The translations under genes and the position numbers were made by a program. From Hymenobacter jejuensis (GTDB taxonomy: Bacteria > Bacteroidota > Bacteroidia > Cytophagales > Hymenobacteraceae), in NCBI RefSeq assembly GCF_006337165.1, contig NZ_CP040896.1, positions 372,001 to 436,000 of the forward strand: a DNA stretch of 64,000 bases. Reading direction: 5' to 3'. Below, in pieces: positions 33,857 through 43,076 of this stretch; position 1 is the first letter of the stretch; each line of letters opens with the position of its first letter. The notes under the pieces were generated by a model. That model worked only from the letters and a program-made list of their open reading frames with translations. It ran no database searches and had not been told where the DNA came from.

Positions 33857-34294
33857 ATGAAAAATATAAAATTATACGTTTTTGTTACTAGTATATTATT
33901 CTATTTGATTGCATTAACCCAAGATGCTTTCTACATTGATAGGGTTGATTACAATGCTTGGTCATCATCACTTGGGCTTCTTTTAATTGGTTGGTTAGGT
34001 ATTCTGCTAGGAAGCGGGGCAGCATTAACTTGGCTGGCTAATCCCTTATTAATCTTTTCGTGGATCATGCTTTTTAATGATAAAAGAACAGCAATAGTCG
34101 CTAGTTCTATAGCCTCTTTATTCGCAATAACTTTTCTTCTATTTGACAAAGTAATCACTAGTGAAGCACCTACATATTCTAACATAACCCATTATCGTTT
34201 AGGTTATTGGCTTTGGCTAACAAGTTGCATTACAATGATGGCTGGTTCAATTATAATATATTATTTAGCTAAGCAAAAAGGCAATCCCCACTGA
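33857..34294 (+). CDS. AT-rich four-helix membrane protein of unknown function
   Basis: 145 residues with four hydrophobic segments (LYVFVTSILFYLIALT, SLGLLLIGWLGILLGSGAAL, AIVASSIASLFAITFLLF, LWLTSCITMMAGSIIIYYLA). No family recognised. Its codons are clearly AT-rich compared with all neighbours, and it is flanked by two near-identical terminators. Together this suggests recent acquisition. ATG start at 33857. Confidence 0.65.
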   Translation: MKNIKLYVFVTSILFYLIALTQDAFYIDRVDYNAWSSSLGLLLIGWLGILLGSGAALTWLANPLLIFSWIMLFNDKRTAIVASSIASLFAITFLLFDKVITSEAPTYSNITHYRLGYWLWLTSCITMMAGSIIIYYLAKQKGNPH

Positions 34295-34335
34295 TGGCGC
34301 GGGGCTCTGTCTGGGTGACTGTACACAATTTTAGA

Positions 34336-34380
34336 AGTTATAGAAAGGCGGGCCGCTCCAGTTGGGGCGGCCCGCTTTCT
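34336..34380 (+). terminator. Terminator after the AT-rich gene, right copy of the pair
   Basis: AGAAAGGCGGGCCGCTCC, loop AGTT, GGGGCGGCCCGCTTTCT: longer stem than the left copy. 34336-34372 matches 33661-33697 at 34 of 37 positions. Confidence 0.85.
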
Positions 34381-34466
34381 GTTGTACACCTGGGCAACTG
34401 CACTGAGCTTCTCGCCATCTTGCCTGTGAAAGCCTATTTAAACTTGCGGCCCTTATTTCCTAGTTC

Positions 34467-35534
34467 ATGAAAACCTGCCTTGCCTTCCTAGTGCTTTTGC
34501 TTCAGGCCCTTACCGCTTCGGCGCAGCAAACTGAATTAGCAGCGCTGCTCAAAAAAGCAAATGTGCCGGGCATGCAGCTGGTGTACACCAAGGACGGCAA
34601 GGCTACCGCGTATACTCTGGGCTTGCGTAAAGCAGGCTCGCCTCAGGTTCTTGACGCCCAGACTATCTTTCAGGCCGCTTCTTTGGGCAAAGTCATGCTG
34701 GCTTACACGGCCCTGCGGCTTCACGACAAGGGCCTGCTCGACCTGGATAAGCCCCTGCTGACCTACTACCGCTACCCACGCCTGGCCCAGCAAGCGGACG
34801 CCGAAAAAATCACCGCCCGGATGGTACTGGGCCATACTTCGGGCCTGCCGAACTGGGCGCAGAACCCTCTGGAAGCCGGCTGGAAGACCTCTGCACTATC
34901 GCTCAAATATGCTCCGAGCGACTGCTGGAATTACTCCGGCGAAGGGTATGTGTTTTTGCAGAAAACCTTGGAACATATCACCGGCAAGTCGTTTGAAGTA
35001 CTAGCTCAGGAAGAAGTATTTAGGCCCTTGCACTTAGCCCACAGCAGCTACGTGTGGCAAGCTAGTTTCAACGCCAACGCCACCAGCGGCCACAACAGCA
35101 CGGGCCAGCCCACAGAAATTAAGCGGTTTGCGGAGCCCAATGCAGGCTTCAGTTTGCTCACCACGGCGGCCGACTATAATGCTTTTTTGACGGCCGTAAT
35201 GACCGGCAAAGGCCTAAAGCCAGCTACCGCCCGGTTGCTGACCACGCCCGCAAATGCCGCGAACCGATGCAGCACACCAGCCACAGCTACCGACCCGTAC
35301 ATCGATTGGGGCTGCGGCCTCGGTCTGGTCATGACCAGCCGTGGCCCAGCGCTGTGGCACTGGGGCGACAACGGCGACTTCAAAGGCTTCTTTCTAGCTT
35401 TTCCGGATCGGCGGGAAAGCGTGGTGTTTTTCACCAACAGCGCCAACGGCCTGACCATCACGGACGACGTGCTGCGGCTGTTTTTCGGTCCGGGCGACTA
35501 CCGGGCCATGCAGTGGCTAGCTGAGGCCAAATAA
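34467..35534 (+). CDS. Exported beta-lactamase-like serine hydrolase
   Basis: 355 residues with a signal peptide (MKTCLAFLVLLLQALTASAQ). SxxK motif in ASLGKVML, second motif YSGEGYVFLQKTLEHITG, HTSGLPNW. Same class C/esterase family as the gene at 25.3 kb but only loosely similar and lacking the C-terminal domain. Probably periplasmic; substrate unknown. ATG start. Confidence 0.9.
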   Translation: MKTCLAFLVLLLQALTASAQQTELAALLKKANVPGMQLVYTKDGKATAYTLGLRKAGSPQVLDAQTIFQAASLGKVMLAYTALRLHDKGLLDLDKPLLTYYRYPRLAQQADAEKITARMVLGHTSGLPNWAQNPLEAGWKTSALSLKYAPSDCWNYSGEGYVFLQKTLEHITGKSFEVLAQEEVFRPLHLAHSSYVWQASFNANATSGHNSTGQPTEIKRFAEPNAGFSLLTTAADYNAFLTAVMTGKGLKPATARLLTTPANAANRCSTPATATDPYIDWGCGLGLVMTSRGPALWHWGDNGDFKGFFLAFPDRRESVVFFTNSANGLTITDDVLRLFFGPGDYRAMQWLAEAK

Positions 35535-35647
35535 GCAATAGGTTTCGGAGCCTACGTGGCATAGCTGGCTTTTGGGAAGGGTCGAATTTATAGCTAGGTT
35601 TAACACCTTGCTGGCACCGATTCTTTCACCGCGCTTTTCCCACCATT

Positions 35648-36712
35648 ATGCTGAAAAAACTACTGGGCTCTGCCCTGCTCCTCACGCTACTCGGTGGAGC
35701 AGCTTGCACCCCACAGACCAAAAGCGAAGCCTCGGCGGTAGCTTCCGAGCCTAGTGTATATTTTGCCGGCGATACCAGCGCGGTGAAAGACGGCGGCGTG
35801 CAGGTCATCCCGATTTCGACACCCAAAGGCAAGTTTAACATCTGGACCAAGCGCTTTGGTAACAACCCTAGAATGAAGGTGTTGCTGCTCAATGGCGGGC
35901 CCGGTGCCACGCACGAGTATTTCGAGTGCATGGAAAGCTTTCTGCCCAAAGACGGCATCGAGTTTATCTACTACGACCAGCTCGGCTGCGGCCTTTCCGA
36001 CAACCCCAAGGACACGGCCATGTGGAGCCTGCCGCGCTACGTTGAGGAAGTGGAGCAGGTGCGCAAAGCCCTGAACCTCAACAAAGACAACTTCTACTTG
36101 CTCGGCCACTCCTGGGGCGGAATTTTGGCGGCGGAATACGCGCTCAAGTACCAGCAAAACCTAAAAGGTCTCATCATTTCCAACATGATGATGAGCGTGC
36201 CCGCCTACGGCAAATACGCCGACAACGTGCTGGCCAAGCAAATGAAGCCGGAAGTGCTGGCCGAAATCCGGCAGATCGAAGCCAAAAACGACTTCGAGAA
36301 TCCGCGTTATATGGAGCTGCTCATGCCCAACTTCTACGTCGAGCACATCTGCCGCATTCCGCTGGACAAGTGGCCTGAGCCGCTTACGCGCTCACTTGGC
36401 AAGATGAACCAGTCGCTGTACGTAACCATGCAGGGACCCAGCGAGTTTGGCGTAGCCGGCAAGCTGCTGCACTGGGATCGCACCAAGGACTTGCCGAAGC
36501 TGTCGGTGCCCGTGCTTTCCATCGGCGGCAAATACGACACCATGGACCCCGAGCACATGCGCTGGATTGCCACGCAGGTGCAAAATGGCACTGCGCTTAT
36601 TTGCCCCAAGGGCAGCCACATGAGCCTCTACGACGACCAGCAAACCTACATGAACGGCCTAACCAAGTTCATTCTGGCCGTGGACAAAGGCGAGAAAAAA
36701 GTGGCGCTGTAA
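35648..36712 (+). CDS. Lipoprotein proline-iminopeptidase-like alpha/beta hydrolase
   Basis: 354 residues. Lipobox near residue 20 (LLGGAACTPQ) predicts a membrane-anchored lipoprotein. The S33 family signatures are LLLNGGPGATHEYFE, YYDQLGCGLSD and the nucleophile elbow GHSWGG; Asp and His near GGKYDTMDPEHM and KGSHMSLYDD complete the triad. Probably a proline iminopeptidase or related peptidase/esterase. ATG start at 35648. Confidence 0.9.
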   Translation: MLKKLLGSALLLTLLGGAACTPQTKSEASAVASEPSVYFAGDTSAVKDGGVQVIPISTPKGKFNIWTKRFGNNPRMKVLLLNGGPGATHEYFECMESFLPKDGIEFIYYDQLGCGLSDNPKDTAMWSLPRYVEEVEQVRKALNLNKDNFYLLGHSWGGILAAEYALKYQQNLKGLIISNMMMSVPAYGKYADNVLAKQMKPEVLAEIRQIEAKNDFENPRYMELLMPNFYVEHICRIPLDKWPEPLTRSLGKMNQSLYVTMQGPSEFGVAGKLLHWDRTKDLPKLSVPVLSIGGKYDTMDPEHMRWIATQVQNGTALICPKGSHMSLYDDQQTYMNGLTKFILAVDKGEKKVAL

Positions 36713-36715
36713 GGA

Positions 36716-36749
36716 ATATTAACTGATTAATAATCAAACAATTACACAA
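36716..36749 (+). repeat. Dispersed palindromic motif at 36.7 kb
   Basis: ATATTAACTGATTA, core ATAAT, right arm CAAACAATTACACAA; contains AATCAAACAATTA (exact WATCARNNNNTTR). Directly after the peptidase stop codon. Confidence 0.7.
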
Positions 36750-36910
36750 TACCAGAAAAGACGCACAACTCGGCTTTATTTTCACTGCCATAACGCGCCG
36801 CATTCTGCTCCCTGTTTGCTTCTCCGTACCTTGCGGCCCGCTTCGCAGCCTTTGGCTTCGGCGGGCCGCTGCTGTTAGCAGCGGTTGCCAACTTTCTCAT
36901 TTGCAACATC

Positions 36911-37990
36911 ATGGCTGATACTACCTTAACCCGCCTCAACAAATACATCAGCGAGAGCGGCGTTTGCTCCCGGCGCGAAGCGGACAAATACATTGAGCAG
37001 GGAAACGTGCTGGTCAACGGCAAAAAGGCCAAAATCGGCGACCAGGTTTCGAGTAAAGACCGCGTGGTAGTCAATGGCAACCTGATCGAGCCGCGGGCGG
37101 CCGAAGACGCGATTTACATTGCTTTCAACAAACCGCCGGGCATCACCAGCACCACCGAAACCAGTGTCAAGGACAACATCATTCGCTACATCAAGCACAG
37201 CGAGCGCATCTTCCCCATTGGCCGCCTCGACAAAGATTCGCAGGGGCTGATCCTGCTGACCAGCAACGGCGACATCGTCAACAAAATCCTGCGGGCCGGC
37301 AACAAGCACGAGAAAGAATACATCGTGATGGTCGATAAGCCGATCACCAGCCAGTTTATCGAGGGCATGCGCGGCGGGGTGCCGATCATGGGCATCATGA
37401 CCCAGAAATGTGAGGTGCAAAAGGAAACCAACTACATTTTCCGCATCACCCTGATTCAGGGCATGAACCGCCAGATCCGGCGCATGTGCGAGCATTTCGG
37501 CTACGAAGTGGTGCAGCTCGAGCGCATTCGGGTGATGAATATTTCGGTAAAAGGCTTAGGCGTAGGCGATTGGCGCGAACTGACCGAAAAAGAGCTGGCT
37601 GACCTCATGGCCATGACCGAACACTCAACCGGCACCAAAGAAGCTTCGCTGCCAAAGCAACGAGTGTCGCGCACGCACGATTTCTGGAAAGACAAGCGCA
37701 CCCGCCCCGACGAGGAAAACGCCGAAAAACCGGCGCGCAAGTCGGGCAGCCGCGGCGAAAAATCGTCCGGCAAATCGGAAGGAATCTATCCGAAGTCGGC
37801 GCGTAAACCGGCCGGCAAGCCGCGGTCGGCAGCGGGCCAAACACCTGCAGGCGAGGGCAAACCCTTTAAAAAGCCCGCAGGCCGCACCGGCAGCCCACGC
37901 GCCGCGGGCAGTGCATCCGGCAAATCGGCCGCGCGGCCTCCGCGCAGCCAGCCCCAAACCAAGGGTCGCAGCCGCTCCACCAAGCGCTAG
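36911..37990 (+). CDS. rluF: 23S rRNA pseudouridine synthase RluF-like with long basic tail
   Basis: 359 residues. S4 RNA-binding domain at the N-terminus ([30 protein letters not shown]). The RsuA/RluF-type catalytic motif [14 protein letters not shown] has Asp107, and [15 protein letters not shown] follows. From about residue 235 the protein is disordered and rich in Lys, Arg, Ser, Gly and Pro (125 residues), a tail often seen on Bacteroidota RNA enzymes. ATG start at 36911. Confidence 0.9.
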   Translation: MADTTLTRLNKYISESGVCSRREADKYIEQGNVLVNGKKAKIGDQVSSKDRVVVNGNLIEPRAAEDAIYIAFNKPPGITSTTETSVKDNIIRYIKHSERIFPIGRLDKDSQGLILLTSNGDIVNKILRAGNKHEKEYIVMVDKPITSQFIEGMRGGVPIMGIMTQKCEVQKETNYIFRITLIQGMNRQIRRMCEHFGYEVVQLERIRVMNISVKGLGVGDWRELTEKELADLMAMTEHSTGTKEASLPKQRVSRTHDFWKDKRTRPDEENAEKPARKSGSRGEKSSGKSEGIYPKSARKPAGKPRSAAGQTPAGEGKPFKKPAGRTGSPRAAGSASGKSAARPPRSQPQTKGRSRSTKR

Positions 37991-38019
37991 GGCGGCTTAT
38001 GTTATAAATCTTGCCGTGG

Positions 38020-38052
38020 AGGGCCGTTTCAAGTGATATTGAAGCGGCCCTT
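38020..38052 (+). terminator. Terminator candidate after rluF
   Basis: AGGGCCGTTTCAA and TTGAAGCGGCCCTT pair around GTGATA; no clear T-run follows. Lies 30 nt past the stop codon. Confidence 0.5.
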
Positions 38053-38116
38053 CGCGGTTAGTATCTGGTCGCGCCTCAAAAGCAAATGGAAGCGCAAAAC
38101 TGATAACTACTACTGC

Positions 38117-38665
38117 ATGAGCACCTTAACTGAAAAACAAAAGATGGTGGCCGGCGAGCTGTATTATGCCAACGACCCGGAACTAGTAGAAGCCCGACGG
38201 ACAGCCAAGGCCCTTTGCTTCCGCTACAATCAGCAGCCGGTCGATTTAGATAAAGATTTGCTAATCAAGTTGTTGGGATATGAAGCAAACGCTCATATTG
38301 AAGCCCCGTTTCGCTGCGATTACGGCTTCAATATCTCCCTCGGCCAGAATTTCTACGCCAACTACAACCTTATTATTCTGGATTGCGCCCCCGTCAGCAT
38401 TGGCGATAACGTGTTCATCGCGCCCAACGTCGTACTCACCACCGCTGGTCATCCGATAGACGCTGCTACTCGCATTTCGGGGCTGGAATTTGCCCACCCC
38501 ATCACGATTGGCCACAACGTGTGGCTGGGTGCGGGCGTGATCGTATTGCCCGGCGTCGAGATTGGCGACAACGTGACGATTGGCGCCGGCAGCGTCGTGA
38601 CGCGCTCGATACCCAGTAATTCGGTAGCCGTCGGGAATCCGTGCCGCGTCATCAAGTCTTTGTAG
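38117..38665 (+). CDS. Maltose/galactoside O-acetyltransferase-like hexapeptide-repeat enzyme
   Basis: 182 residues from ATG at 38117; an upstream in-frame start would add a charged stretch with no family match. Left-handed beta-helix repeats and the catalytic His in [13 protein letters not shown] are clear, and the N-terminus [27 protein letters not shown] matches the Maa/LacA branch. Probably a sugar O-acetyltransferase. A palindromic motif copy lies inside at DLLIKLLG. Confidence 0.88.
   Translation: MSTLTEKQKMVAGELYYANDPELVEARRTAKALCFRYNQQPVDLDKDLLIKLLGYEANAHIEAPFRCDYGFNISLGQNFYANYNLIILDCAPVSIGDNVFIAPNVVLTTAGHPIDAATRISGLEFAHPITIGHNVWLGAGVIVLPGVEIGDNVTIGAGSVVTRSIPSNSVAVGNPCRVIKSL
38253..38278 (+). 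repeat. Dispersed palindromic motif in the acetyltransferase gene
   Basis: TTTG, core CTAAT, right arm CAAGTTGTTGG; contains AATCAAGTTGTTG (exact WATCARNNNNTTR). Confidence 0.5.
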
Positions 38666-38786
38666 CTCATCTGGTGACTTAGTCGTGCAGAATTGCCGCC
38701 TGAAATGGCGCGAAAGGACTTCTCGTGTATCTTGCGAGCTGCTTACCTTAGCGCCCCTCACCACAACCAGACCTCACTGCCCCGTT

Positions 38787-39782
38787 ATGCTCCGTACCGA
38801 CTGGACTCTCGACGAAGTAAAAGCTATTTACCACCAGCCCGTGCTGGAACTTGTGGCCCAAGCGGCCGCCGTGCACCGCGAGCACCAAGCCACGGGCGAA
38901 GTGCAGGTGTGCACCTTGCTGTCGGTAAAAACCGGCGGCTGCCCCGAAGATTGCGCCTACTGCCCACAGGCAGCTCGCTATCACACTGGCGTTGAGACTC
39001 ATGCGCTGTTGAAAGACGAAGTAGTGCTGGCCGCCGCCCAGCGCGCCAAAGACTCCGGCTCGACCCGCTTTTGCATGGGCGCTGCTTGGCGCGAAGTGCG
39101 CGACAACCGCGATTTCGACCGCGTGCTCAACATGGTGACGCAGGTCAATGATCTGGGTCTGGAAGTGTGCTGCACCCTGGGCATGATCAACGAGTACCAA
39201 GCCGAACGCCTCAAGCAAGCCGGCCTCTACGCCTACAACCACAACCTCGACACCAGCGCCGAGCACTACAGCGAAATCATCACGACCCGCACCTACGACG
39301 ACCGCTTGAATACGCTCGCCAACGTGCGTCAGGCCGGTATTTCGGTGTGCTCCGGTGGCATCATCGGCTTGGGCGAAACCGACCAGGACCGCGTGGCAAT
39401 GCTGCATACGCTGGCTACGCTGCCCGCCCACCCCGAATCGGTGCCGGTGAACGCGCTGGTGCCCGTTAAAGGCACGCCGCTAGCCGAGCAGCCACGCGTC
39501 AGTGTGTGGGAAATGCTGCGCATGATTGCCACGGCTCGCATCCTGATGCCCAAAACTATCGTGCGCCTCTCGGCGGGTCGCCAGGAAATGCCCGTGACGG
39601 AGCAGGCCCTGTGCTTCTTGGCGGGCGCCAACTCCATCTTCTCCGGCGAGAAGCTTCTAACCACGCCCAACCCCGACTTCGACGCCGACAAGCAAATGTT
39701 TGATTTGCTGGGTCTTACGCCTCGCAAAGCCTTCAAAGACGTGCCGCAAGGCGCTGCCGTACTGAGCAAGGTGGAAGCTTAG
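38787..39782 (+). CDS. bioB: Biotin synthase
   Basis: 331-residue radical SAM enzyme that inserts sulfur into dethiobiotin, the last step of biotin synthesis. The [4Fe-4S] motif is C52-P-E-D-C56-A-Y-C59. Other landmarks: [29 protein letters not shown] and [13 protein letters not shown] at 38787 ([11 protein letters not shown]) is the natural start. First gene of the bio cluster; followed by an intrinsic terminator before bioF. Confidence 0.97.
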   Translation: MLRTDWTLDEVKAIYHQPVLELVAQAAAVHREHQATGEVQVCTLLSVKTGGCPEDCAYCPQAARYHTGVETHALLKDEVVLAAAQRAKDSGSTRFCMGAAWREVRDNRDFDRVLNMVTQVNDLGLEVCCTLGMINEYQAERLKQAGLYAYNHNLDTSAEHYSEIITTRTYDDRLNTLANVRQAGISVCSGGIIGLGETDQDRVAMLHTLATLPAHPESVPVNALVPVKGTPLAEQPRVSVWEMLRMIATARILMPKTIVRLSAGRQEMPVTEQALCFLAGANSIFSGEKLLTTPNPDFDADKQMFDLLGLTPRKAFKDVPQGAAVLSKVEA

Positions 39783-39783
39783 A

Positions 39784-39807
39784 ACTTCAGAATCAGAGTA
39801 TTACCAA
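39784..39807 (+). repeat. Dispersed palindromic motif after bioB
   Basis: TTC, core AGAAT, right arm CAGAGTATTACCAA; contains AATCAGAGTATTA (exact WATCARNNNNTTR). Confidence 0.45.
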
Positions 39808-39811
39808 CGCG

Positions 39812-39850
39812 AGCTCCCCTTCTTGAAAAAGCAGGGGAGCTTAGTTTTTC
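39812..39850 (+). terminator. Intrinsic terminator between bioB and bioF
   Basis: AGCTCCCCT and AGGGGAGCT, then TAGTTTTTC. It ends only a few nt before the bioF start codon (39857), so bioF either relies on readthrough or is controlled by attenuation. Confidence 0.85.
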
Positions 39851-39856
39851 GGCTTT

Positions 39857-41014
39857 ATGGCACCTCCTAACCCGTTGCTGAGCCGCCTCGCGCAACACCT
39901 CACCAAACGCGAAGCCGAAGGCACCCGCCGCCACTTGACGCTTCCGGCCACCGGCTTAGTTGACTTCAGCTCAAATGATTACTTGGGGTTGGCGAAGTCG
40001 GAAACTTTGTCAGAAAAAATAAAATCATATATACTTGATAGTCAATTCCTTACAGGAAGCACTGGTTCTCGTCTGCTAACTGGTAATTCCGCTGCTGCCG
40101 AAGCATTGGAAGCGCATTTGGCCGAGTTTCACCGGGCCGAAGCCGCCTTGCTTTTCAACTCGGGCTATGCGGCCAACATGGGCTTCTTTACCGCTGTGCC
40201 ACGCCGCGGCGATACCATTTTCTACGACGAAGCTTCTCATGCCTCCGTGAAGGACGGCATCAGGGGCAGTTTCGCTACGGCTTATAGCTTCCGCCACAAT
40301 GACTTAGACGACTTAGCCCGCCGCCTGCCTCGCGCTACCGGTGCAGTATTTGTGGCCGTAGAAGCCCTTTATTCCATGGATGGCGACCAGGCGCCGCTGC
40401 GTGAATTAGCAGATTTTTGTCAGCAACACGGATTATATCTCGTTGTAGACGAAGCACATACCAACGGCATCTATGGCCCACGGGGCGAAGGTTTGGTGGC
40501 AGCACTAGGGCTGGAAGACCAGGTGTTTGCGCGCGTACTTACCTTTGGGAAGGCCTTGGGCAGTCAGGGTGCGGCTGTGGCCGGCGCGGCTGTGCTGCGC
40601 GACTATTTGATCAATTTCTCGCGGCCGTTTATTTACACCACGGCTTTGGCTCCGTTGAGCCTAGCGTCGTTGGCGGCGGCTTATGAGCTGCTGCCCGAGT
40701 TGATGGCTGAGCGGCAACGGTTGTTTGAGTTATCTAACTATTTGAAGGACAAGCTCAATTCCGTGCCGCATTTGCGTGTACCAGCTGCGAGCCACGTCAT
40801 TCATCCGGTGTTTTTTACGCAAGGCAACAGCCCGGCACGCGTCCGGCAGCTGGCTTCCAGCGCCCAAGCAGCCGGCTTCGATGTGCGGCCCATTGTGGCG
40901 CCTACCGTGCCCGCCGGCACCGAACGCCTCCGCCTGATCGTGCACAGTTACAATACCACACAGGAAATTGATCAGTTGGCGAGGGTTTTGACTTCAAGCT
41001 TAATCAATTGTTAA
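39857..41014 (+). CDS. bioF: 8-amino-7-oxononanoate (KAPA) synthase
   Basis: 385-residue PLP enzyme that joins pimeloyl thioester and L-alanine, the first step of the biotin ring. PLP Lys232 lies in TFGKALGSQG; Asp198 and His201 lie in VVDEAHTNGIYG; GSTGSRLLTGN is the substrate loop. Residues about 54-64 (KIKSYILDSQF) come from unusually AT-rich codons caused by a palindromic motif. Start codon ATG at 39857, right behind the terminator. Its end runs into another motif copy at 41.0 kb. Confidence 0.96.
   Translation: MAPPNPLLSRLAQHLTKREAEGTRRHLTLPATGLVDFSSNDYLGLAKSETLSEKIKSYILDSQFLTGSTGSRLLTGNSAAAEALEAHLAEFHRAEAALLFNSGYAANMGFFTAVPRRGDTIFYDEASHASVKDGIRGSFATAYSFRHNDLDDLARRLPRATGAVFVAVEALYSMDGDQAPLRELADFCQQHGLYLVVDEAHTNGIYGPRGEGLVAALGLEDQVFARVLTFGKALGSQGAAVAGAAVLRDYLINFSRPFIYTTALAPLSLASLAAAYELLPELMAERQRLFELSNYLKDKLNSVPHLRVPAASHVIHPVFFTQGNSPARVRQLASSAQAAGFDVRPIVAPTVPAGTERLRLIVHSYNTTQEIDQLARVLTSSLINC
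40024..40055 (-). repeat. Dispersed palindromic motif inside bioF, minus-oriented
   Basis: On the minus strand: CTGTAAGGAATTG, core ACTAT, CAAGTATATATGA. It makes an AT-rich island in an otherwise GC-rich gene without disturbing the frame or protein length. Confidence 0.6.
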
Positions 41015-41030
41015 TCAAGCAATTATAATA
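41003..41030 (+). repeat. Dispersed palindromic motif overlapping the bioF stop codon
   Basis: ATCAATTG, core TTAAT, right arm CAAGCAATTATAA; contains AATCAAGCAATTA (exact WATCARNNNNTTR). Confidence 0.75.
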
Positions 41031-41039
41031 AACCATCGA

Positions 41040-41669
41040 ATGCCTTATCCCGAACGTCTTTTCGTAACTGGTATCGGCACGGATGTGGGCAAAACGGTGG
41101 TTGCCGCCATCCTGACCGAAGCTCTTGGCGCCGATTATTGGAAGCCGGTGCAAGCGGGCCTCACCCCTACCACCGACACCGAAACCGTGCGCGCACTGGT
41201 GACGAACCCAGCCACGCGTTTTCACCCCGAAGCCTACCGCCTGCACATGCCGGCCTCACCCCACGCCGCCGCCGCCGCTGAAAGCATCCTGCTCCGGCCC
41301 ACCGATTTTCGGCTACCCCCAACCCCCAATCATATAGTAATAGAAGGCGCCGGTGGCCTGTTGGTGCCGCTCGCGCCGGGCTTTCTGATGGTAGATTTGC
41401 TGGCGCAATTGCAGTTGCAAGCCGTGGTCGTATCGCGTAACTATCTGGGCAGCATCAACCATACGCTGCTCACGCTGGAAGCCTTGCAACGGCGCGGCAT
41501 TCCGGTGCGCGGCCTTGTGTTCAATGGCGAACCTACTCCGGCCACCGAGGAGTTCATCGAACAGCATACTGGCGTTCCGATTATGCCGCGTGTTCTGCCT
41601 GAAGCAGCGGTGACCTCAGAAGTAGTTAGCCAATACGCCACGAGCTTTCGACAGTGGCTCGAAAAGTAG
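41040..41669 (+). CDS. bioD: Dethiobiotin synthetase
   Basis: 209 residues. ATP-dependent ring closure of DAPA to dethiobiotin. The Walker A motif is at residues 11-19 (GIGTDVGKT), and EGAGGLLVPL supplies the conserved Glu-Gly-Ala loop. ATG start at 41040, 26 bp after bioF. Confidence 0.95.
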   Translation: MPYPERLFVTGIGTDVGKTVVAAILTEALGADYWKPVQAGLTPTTDTETVRALVTNPATRFHPEAYRLHMPASPHAAAAAESILLRPTDFRLPPTPNHIVIEGAGGLLVPLAPGFLMVDLLAQLQLQAVVVSRNYLGSINHTLLTLEALQRRGIPVRGLVFNGEPTPATEEFIEQHTGVPIMPRVLPEAAVTSEVVSQYATSFRQWLEK

Positions 41670-41744
41670 TTCAGGCGCCGTAATCCCCGTTTGCCAAATT
41701 AGTATACCACCCACCAACGAGGCCGCGAACTACAAAGTCCGCGC

Positions 41745-41752
41745 TACCTTTG
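41745..41752 (+). promoter_or_regulatory. Possible -7 promoter box of bioA
   Basis: TACCTTTG fits the Bacteroidota -7 box TANNTTTG perfectly and ends 4 nt before the bioA ATG. No TTG -33 box lies at the expected distance, so this is only a candidate; if real the mRNA is nearly leaderless. Confidence 0.3.
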
Positions 41753-41756
41753 CCGC

Positions 41757-43043
41757 ATGCCTACCCTTGCCGAACGCGATCACGCCATTTTGTGGCACCC
41801 GTATACCCAAATGCAAACCGCAGCCTTGCCCATCCCGATTGTGCGGGGGCAGGGTGCGTGGCTTTACGCCGAAGACGGCACCGCTTACCTCGACGGCATT
41901 TCCTCGTGGTGGGTAAACCTGCACGGCCACGCGCACCCGCACATCGCTGAGCGCGTAGCCGAGCAGCTGCGTACCTTGGAGCACGTGCTGTTTGCCGGTT
42001 TCACGCACCCCGCCGCTGTCGAACTGGCCGAGAAGTTACTGGCTATTCTTCCTGATAATCAAGGGCGTATCTTCTATTCTGATAACGGCTCGACGGCCGT
42101 GGAAGTAGCCCTGAAAATGGCGCTGCAATTCTTCTTCAACCAAGAGCAGCCCCGCCGCACCATCGTGGCGTTCCGCGACAGTTACCACGGCGACACCTTC
42201 GGGGCGATGGCCGTGAGCAGCCGCGGGGCTTTCACCGCGCCGTTTGCGCCGCTGCTGTTTGATGTGGCCTTTATCGACGTGCCCGTACCCGGCCGCGAAG
42301 CCGACACGCTCGCGCAGCTTGAAGCCATTGCGGCACAGGGCGATGTGGCCGCATTCGTGTTTGAGCCCTTGCTTTTGGGCACGGCCGGCATGCTCACCTA
42401 CTCGCCCGCCATCCTCGACGAATTGATCCGCTGCTGCCACCGCCACGGCATTCTGGCCATCGCCGATGAGGTAATGACGGGCTTTGGCCGTACTGGGCAA
42501 CTCTTTGCTAGTCATTATCTTATGGAAAGACCCGACATGGTCTGTCTTTCCAAAGGCCTGACCGGCGGCACCATGGCCCTGGGCGTTACGAGCTGCACGG
42601 CGGCGGTGTACGAGGCCTTTCTGAGCGACGACCGGATGAAGACCTTCTTTCACGGCCATTCTTACACTGCCAATCCCATAGCTTGCGCGGCAGGCTTGGC
42701 GAGCATGGACTTGCTGCTTTCCACAGATTGTCAAGCCAGCCTAGCTCGTATCGCATTGACGCACAAGCAGTTCGCTCAGGAAATAACCGGCCAGCCCGGC
42801 ATACGCGACGTGCGGCACTTGGGCACAGTGCTAGCCATCGAATTTGCCGTTGGGGAGCACACCACGTACTTCAGCGGCTTACGCGACCAGCTTTATAATC
42901 TGGCGCTGGCGCGGCGCGTGATCCTGCGGCCGCTGGGCAACATCATGTATTTGATGCCGCCTTACTGCACCACCGATGCAGAGCTGGCGCTGCTTTACGA
43001 CGTCCTCCGCGATATGCACCAACTGGTGCTTACCAACCAATAG
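41757..43043 (+). CDS. bioA: Adenosylmethionine-8-amino-7-oxononanoate aminotransferase
   Basis: 428 residues. Converts KAPA to DAPA using SAM as amino donor. WHPYTQMQ is a BioA signature; PLP Lys266 lies in CLSKGLTGG, Asp237 in AIADEVMTGFGRTG, and the motif GSTAVEVALKMA is also typical. The order bioB-F-D-A here differs from E. coli. ATG start. Confidence 0.96.
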   Translation: MPTLAERDHAILWHPYTQMQTAALPIPIVRGQGAWLYAEDGTAYLDGISSWWVNLHGHAHPHIAERVAEQLRTLEHVLFAGFTHPAAVELAEKLLAILPDNQGRIFYSDNGSTAVEVALKMALQFFFNQEQPRRTIVAFRDSYHGDTFGAMAVSSRGAFTAPFAPLLFDVAFIDVPVPGREADTLAQLEAIAAQGDVAAFVFEPLLLGTAGMLTYSPAILDELIRCCHRHGILAIADEVMTGFGRTGQLFASHYLMERPDMVCLSKGLTGGTMALGVTSCTAAVYEAFLSDDRMKTFFHGHSYTANPIACAAGLASMDLLLSTDCQASLARIALTHKQFAQEITGQPGIRDVRHLGTVLAIEFAVGEHTTYFSGLRDQLYNLALARRVILRPLGNIMYLMPPYCTTDAELALLYDVLRDMHQLVLTNQ

Positions 43044-43076
43044 CTCCTTGCTTGGCGCGCCTGATTTTTCCTGTTT

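Noticed and set aside
33857..34294. Prophage or transposon fragment
   Set aside because: No transposase, integrase, terminal repeats or target duplications beyond the duplicated terminator.
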